Below, one piece after another: positions 59,761-64,000 of a stretch of 64,000 nt of DNA. Origin of the DNA: Actinomadura sp. DC4 (GTDB taxonomy: Bacteria > Actinomycetota > Actinomycetes > Streptosporangiales > Streptosporangiaceae); assembly GCF_030406325.1 (NCBI RefSeq), contig NZ_JAUEQY010000042.1, positions 1-64,000 on the forward strand, written 5' to 3'. The position numbers were made by a program, and so were the translations under genes. Numbering within the stretch: the stretch's first letter is position 1; the number at the start of each line of letters is the position of its first letter. Below the pieces are notes generated by a model, which saw nothing but the letters and a program-made list of their open reading frames with translations, made no database searches and had not been told where the DNA came from.

Positions 59761-62028
59761 TCAGCTCACCGAACCACCGACGAGGATCGCTTGCAGCAAT
59801 GCTCGCGTCTCCGCGCCGGGTTCCTCGCCTAGTCGCTCGAGGCGTCCCTTCAGCGTCTCATAGGTGATTCTCGCGTCGCCAGCGCGACCCAGCCGCTGAT
59901 AGATCCGCATGATGTGCCGATCGGCTTCCTCGGCACACGGCATTATCCTGCCGGCGTCCTCCAGCATTGTGATCGCGGTGCCAGGACTATCCGCTTCGAG
60001 CAACGACGCGGCTTCATCCAATGCTCCGACGACCTTGCGCCGCAGGTCATACCGGAACGGTTCGGCCCACAGGCCGTCACCGACATAGACGAACTCGCCT
60101 CGGTAGAGTTGTATCGCTCGCCGTAGGAGGTGAAGTCGCTCCTGCTCACTAACCGCAGAACGGCTCGCGAGTAGCGCGGACTCGAATTCCCACATATCGA
60201 CATTGAGCTGAGTCTCGTCGAGCCGGTATCGGTTCATCCGCAGCAGAACGAACTTTCCATGCGGCTGGCCGCTGGCGGCTCTGAGCGCCTTGCGGAGGTA
60301 GTAGACCGCGTCGGTGAACCGCTTGCGAGCACTCATGAGCGGCTCGTCGGGCCACAACTCCTCGATGATGGCGTCGGCGGTAGCGCCCTCAGGATGGCAT
60401 GCCAGATAGGTCACCACCTCCCAGGAGAATCGCCGTTCCAGAGCCCCGGGAAGCTCAATGCCGTCGACCTTGATCCCCTCCGACCCGAGCACCATCAGCT
60501 GCGGGCGCCCATCCGCGCCTTCAGCCTGTACAGGCGAAGAATCGGTGTCGGATGAGACCGGATCAGTAGGTGAGCTCTCCAGATCAATCTCTGCGACAGA
60601 TGGCGTCTCCGTCGAGACCATCTCAAGCGGCAGCGTCGTCAGGTACGAGCCGGTCAATTGCTCGCCCGGGGACGGCGCGGACAAGACTCTTCCGTCGTCA
60701 TCGACGGTGAGCGACAGCCCGAAGGGCCAGTGGCCGAGGAGCACCGCGTGGACTCCATGTTCCGCGGTCCCTGCGAACAGGGACCGGAGCCGGGCCTGCT
60801 GAGCGTCCGCCCGAGCGCACAGCCACACCTCTCGCACATCGTGCTGCGGCAGGCCGTCATCCTCGGCCCTGATCCGCTCCACCGACGCCGCGTGGACGAG
60901 ACCGATGGCCTCATCCAGGGTGCGCGCCACCGTCACGTGCTCCGGCCGACCGCCGTCGCCGTACAGCTCCTGGAAGCAGTCGGCCGTGATGACGACCGTG
61001 TGACGCCCCGGAGCGGCCAGGACTCTCAAGGCCGCCCGTACGACACCGGCACCGCAGACTCCGATCACGCCTCCTGCGGATGCCACGTCGACAACGATCG
61101 GGCCGGCGCAGGACCAGCCCTGGATCGGCTCGCTCGGATCGGGTCTCCCGTCGACACGCCGGACCACCTCGTTACCAGGCGACAACGCGACCTCCGCGAC
61201 GACGGAAGCTGGAGCATTAGGACCCTCGCATCGCCGACCCCGTCGTCCAGGGAAGGCGCTGGCCAGGCGTCCGAGAACAGGCCAGGGAAGAGAGATTGAG
61301 TGCGCGCTGCTCACCAGGGCGGGAAGACGGCTGAGCCCGAGCACGAGAATGGATATCCCGAGCAGTGTGAACAGGTACAGCATGATTGGCGGGTGCTGCG
61401 GGTCCGCGCTCCGAGTCGACGTCCAAGCACGTGAGATCTGAGATGTCACCAGCGCCGGACTCGGAGAGTACGTGGCGGAAACAGACGCGGCCGTTCCGGG
61501 AGACTCCGGCTTCGACGTTGTCGGCACCGGACGCGGGGTCGAGTGCGCGGTCCTCACCCGCGGCCGTAGAGCACTCCGCAGGGCGCGCGGACCAGAAGTG
61601 CTCGACCGCCGTACGAGCTGCGGCCTGGTCTGTTCACGCACCGGACGGGACGCAGCGTGCTGCGATCGCCCCCTTCGAGCCGTCGCGCCTGGATGCCTCC
61701 TGTACGTAGCTCGCCGCAGACGAGGCACATACCTCCGCACCACCGAGTTCTCGTTCGACCGCAGGGCGGGCGGCGGGTCGGCCGCCACGTATCCAGGCAC
61801 CCAGCGGCTGATCTGCCGGCAGGCCATCTGGGCGTAGGCGACGCCCTCAGGCGGAAGCCCCTCCGGCGCGCAGCCGTCGGCCGGTGTCCGCCTGGGCGAC
61901 GCGCTCGACACCGTCTCGCCCACGTGCTGTGGCCGAGGCGGCGCCCCCATCGCCAAAGCCATGCACACGAAGAATGCTGTTGCCAAAAGCGCTCTCCGGA
62001 TCACTGCTTCTCGGTTTCTCGTAGCCAT
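59761..62028 (-). CDS. Membrane-anchored BTAD (SARP-type) regulator
   Basis: 755 aa, ATG with GGGGGG upstream. N-terminal helix (about 12-29), a Cys/Arg/Pro-rich segment, a second helix (about 215-238, IMLYLFTLLGISILVLGL), a ~260-residue middle domain, then a DNA-binding winged helix (about 505-575) and the bacterial transcriptional activator domain (about 600-755, GEFVYVGDGLWAEPFR, RRKVVGALDEAASLLE). SARP/BTAD activators are usually soluble; this one is tied to the membrane and could sense outside signals. Similar genes occur in actinomycete ICEs near PrgI/VirB4. Confidence 0.88.
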   Translation of the reverse strand: MATRNREAVIRRALLATAFFVCMALAMGAPPRPQHVGETVSSASPRRTPADGCAPEGLPPEGVAYAQMACRQISRWVPGYVAADPPPALRSNENSVVRRYVPRLRRATYRRHPGATARRGRSQHAASRPVREQTRPQLVRRSSTSGPRALRSALRPRVRTAHSTPRPVPTTSKPESPGTAASVSATYSPSPALVTSQISRAWTSTRSADPQHPPIMLYLFTLLGISILVLGLSRLPALVSSAHSISLPWPVLGRLASAFPGRRGRRCEGPNAPASVVAEVALSPGNEVVRRVDGRPDPSEPIQGWSCAGPIVVDVASAGGVIGVCGAGVVRAALRVLAAPGRHTVVITADCFQELYGDGGRPEHVTVARTLDEAIGLVHAASVERIRAEDDGLPQHDVREVWLCARADAQQARLRSLFAGTAEHGVHAVLLGHWPFGLSLTVDDDGRVLSAPSPGEQLTGSYLTTLPLEMVSTETPSVAEIDLESSPTDPVSSDTDSSPVQAEGADGRPQLMVLGSEGIKVDGIELPGALERRFSWEVVTYLACHPEGATADAIIEELWPDEPLMSARKRFTDAVYYLRKALRAASGQPHGKFVLLRMNRYRLDETQLNVDMWEFESALLASRSAVSEQERLHLLRRAIQLYRGEFVYVGDGLWAEPFRYDLRRKVVGALDEAASLLEADSPGTAITMLEDAGRIMPCAEEADRHIMRIYQRLGRAGDARITYETLKGRLERLGEEPGAETRALLQAILVGGSVS

Positions 62029-62413
62029 GCGCCCATCCCCCCGAAGTTCGCGGCCAGGTGTCGGACTGCTCGCGACTCAAGGGAACTGGGCTTCTGAGCA
62101 GGAGAAAAGAGGGATTCCCACGCACTGATTAGTTCCACTCACCGAGAGCGCGGCGTCTGCCTACAAAGGATCGTCACCGACGACGTCACCTGGGGGCCGA
62201 GGTCAGCGATCGAGCCCTATGACTCCAGCGGATCCGCCTGACACCACGTCTTCGTGCTACCGACTCAGAGCCGACTACGGACAGCGCATGTACGATGACT
62301 AATAGTGGTTAGTGAGGTGATCGCATCAGCACTCGAAGCTCAGTTGGACGCGTGGAATCAACGTCTATTTCCTTGTTGACCCCATATGGACGGACGCCCG
62401 GGAAGAGCGCAGC
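62029..62413. other. Divergent promoter region with ACTAA-N6-TTAGT repeat
   Basis: 385 bp between the divergent BTAD and LuxR genes. No gene is supported. The dyad at 62298-62313 overlaps a -10-like TACGAT (62291-62296) and may be an operator for either regulator. Confidence 0.5.
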
Positions 62414-63409
62414 ATGAGTTCCTGGGAAGCGGGGTCGGTCCAGCAGCTCTTGGAAGGCTTGGTCAGCGACGAACTGCTGGCCGCATTCGAGAAGCTCGCG
62501 GAAGCGGACGGCTGCCTCGCGTCGCAATCCGAAGAGTTCGTCGGTGGGCGCGACGTGAAGGAGGAACTGCTCGACTGCGGGATGGCGCACGTTATCTCGG
62601 GAAGTCCGAATCCGGCGCGTTTCGTTCCCGCGCCTCCCGAGCTGGCACTTCAGGCCGTCCTGCGGAAGAGACATCAGCAACTTCTGGTCGACTGCGAACG
62701 GCTTATGGACGGGCACGGCCGGTTCTCCCGTATCGATCGGCCACAGCCGCAGCCTGAGGGGTTTCATCACCGCCTGGTCGACATCATCACCGACCGGGCG
62801 GAGATCACCCGAGCTTCGTTCGTGCTGGTCAACAGTGCACACGACGACTGGATGAGCCTTGAGAACGGTCGGGTCGAGGCCTCCATCGACGATGCCACCG
62901 GCTATACGCCGCCTCCCGCGTTCGAGAGCACCGTCCGCTGCCGGGCGATCTATGAGGCCTCGCTTCTCGACAACCCGGTCGTCGTCCGGGCCATCGAGCA
63001 GTCGATCAGCCATGGAGAGGAGGCCCGCCTCGTCCCCCGAATCGGCATGAAGATGAAGCTCGCCGACGAATCGGTGGCCATGCTGCCGCTTACACCGACC
63101 GGGATGGAAGGCGCGATGATCATCCGTTCAGCCGTCATCGCGAGCGCGCTTCGGGAGTACTTCGAACTGCTGTGGGAGCGTGCCATGCCGTTCGGTACTC
63201 GGCCAGAGTCGGCGACCGGCCTGCCCCCTGTTGAAGAGCGGATCATTCCCCTGCTCGCCCAGGGACTCACCGATGAGGCCATCGCCAACCGACTCAAGGT
63301 GAGCCTGCCGACAGTGCAGCGCCGGCTCGGCAATCTGAAGAGACATCTCTCAGTCGACACCCGAATCGCCATCGTCGTGGCCGCCATGCGCCGCGGCTGG
63401 ATTCAGTGA
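62414..63409 (+). CDS. LuxR-type regulator with TrmB-like N-terminal part
   Basis: 331 aa, ATG with GGAAGAG upstream. The C-terminal ~60 residues are a LuxR HTH (EERIIPLLAQGLTDEAIANRLKVSLPTVQRRLGNLKRHLSVDTR). The preceding ~260 residues resemble the sensory part of TrmB/LuxR-type orphan regulators (RSAVIASALREYFELLWERAMPF precedes the HTH). No receiver domain. Divergent from the BTAD gene, 35 bp before an S9 peptidase. Confidence 0.85.
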   Translation: MSSWEAGSVQQLLEGLVSDELLAAFEKLAEADGCLASQSEEFVGGRDVKEELLDCGMAHVISGSPNPARFVPAPPELALQAVLRKRHQQLLVDCERLMDGHGRFSRIDRPQPQPEGFHHRLVDIITDRAEITRASFVLVNSAHDDWMSLENGRVEASIDDATGYTPPPAFESTVRCRAIYEASLLDNPVVVRAIEQSISHGEEARLVPRIGMKMKLADESVAMLPLTPTGMEGAMIIRSAVIASALREYFELLWERAMPFGTRPESATGLPPVEERIIPLLAQGLTDEAIANRLKVSLPTVQRRLGNLKRHLSVDTRIAIVVAAMRRGWIQ

Positions 63410-63444
63410 CCCGCGCCGGTCGGACCGGTGCGCCGAGCTCCTGG

Positions 63445-64000
63445 ATGGACATGCTCGATCTGAACGCCTTCGTCCCCAAAGCCCGCTTCCAGCCTGGCGT
63501 CTCCCTTTCACCGGACGCCGGCGAGGTCGCCTACGCGAGCAATAGCTCCGGCCGATTCGCCTTGTGGGTCGCCCCTGTACGGGGAGGCGCGCCACGGTGC
63601 GTCGCAGAGTTTCCCGACCAGGCCGTACGGCAGGTCGCGTGGGCGCCCGACGGTAAATCCCTGGTGTTCACGGCCGACCACGATGGCGACGAGCAGTTTC
63701 AGATCTATCGGGCTCCCGCCGAGGGCGGCACACCTGAGCGGCTCACCACCGTCGACGACCGCCAGCACCGGTTGGCCCTCGATCCGTACGATCCCCACGG
63801 CCGGTATCTGATCTACGCCGCGAACGACCGTGACGAGTCCGTCCACGACCTCGTCGTCCTTGACCTCCACGACGGTACTGAGCATCGTCATGTCCCCATC
63901 GGAAAGGCGTCTTTCCAGCCTGTCTCCGTCTCGCCGGACGGCCGGTGGCTACTGATCGAAGGTTTCAGCTCGAACATCGACTCGGACTGCTATCTGCTCG
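63445..64000 (+). CDS. S9-family peptidase, N-terminal beta-propeller (partial)
   Basis: 185 codons seen, open to the window end. PD40/WD40-like repeats SLSPDAGEVAYASNSSG, VAWAPDGKSLVFTADHDGDE and VSVSPDGRWLLIEGFSSN form the propeller of prolyl-oligopeptidase-like enzymes. The catalytic alpha/beta-hydrolase part lies outside the window. No signal peptide, so it is cytoplasmic. Confidence 0.85.
   Translation, partial: MDMLDLNAFVPKARFQPGVSLSPDAGEVAYASNSSGRFALWVAPVRGGAPRCVAEFPDQAVRQVAWAPDGKSLVFTADHDGDEQFQIYRAPAEGGTPERLTTVDDRQHRLALDPYDPHGRYLIYAANDRDESVHDLVVLDLHDGTEHRHVPIGKASFQPVSVSPDGRWLLIEGFSSNIDSDCYLL

Noticed and set aside
1-64000. CRISPR array, rRNA operon or insertion sequence with transposase
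   Set aside because: No regularly spaced repeats, rRNA sequence or intact transposase was seen. The chaplin repeats are protein-coding.

Overview
The window is high-GC actinomycete DNA, most likely from a filamentous spore former of the Streptosporangiales/Thermomonosporaceae type. Pointers are the topA-tmk-holB block with a transporter-fused tmk, a multi-chaplin surface protein, DUF5703, DUF2243/CtaG, many secreted hydrolases and dense MarR/TetR/ArsR/HxlR/AraC regulation. The genus is inference; there is no rRNA here.

Layout. 0-6.6 kb: small enzymes and secreted proteins (YCII protein, a chimeric SDR with a divergent MarR and paired palindromes, a beta-lactamase-fold hydrolase, a B-lectin membrane protein, DUF2243 plus CtaG). 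6.57-7.09 kb, minus strand: three atypical tRNAs (Ala-CGC, Pro-CGG, Gly-UCC) preceded by a tiny gene with its own promoter, Shine-Dalgarno and terminator. 7.1-13.1 kb: DoxX, a secreted GH92/ricin-lectin enzyme under a LacI-type palindrome, PSP1 (RicT-like), a secreted TAP-type peptidase and tRNA-Thr.

13.1-18.8 kb: a compositionally distinct insert beside tRNA-Thr. It holds a 37-codon peptide ORF, a JmjC oxygenase and an aldo/keto reductase in tight translational coupling, then a membrane protein, an S12 serine hydrolase and about 0.9 kb of apparent debris. An 11-bp piece of the tRNA-Thr T-arm recurs at 17,991. The palindrome CGTACG, frequent elsewhere (14 copies in the first 5.03 kb by hand count), is absent from 12,595 to 18,916. 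This is my best candidate for an undescribed system: a possible RiPP-type locus.

18.8-29.8 kb: regulator-enzyme pairs, a nitrilase-fold protein that seems to lack its nucleophile, a streptogrisin-like protease, and a fructosamine kinase/LMW-phosphatase pair. 29.8-43.8 kb: a large unknown protein coupled to a NUDIX gene, a subtilase, the holB-tmk-topA operon, DUF5703, a six-repeat chaplin protein, and an M20 peptidase.

44.0 to about 59.7 kb: an integrative and conjugative element inserted at the 3' end of tRNA-Leu(GAG). It has a large serine recombinase, a C5-methyltransferase, a sigma-like regulator and a T4SS operon (pilin, TrbL-like, PrgI, VirB4, VirD4, Replic_Relax, SLT-NlpC/P60), then a minus-strand run of small accessory genes, one frameshifted. 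The right end is not defined. 59.8-64 kb: a membrane-anchored BTAD regulator, a LuxR-type regulator, and the start of an S9-family beta-propeller protein that leaves the window.
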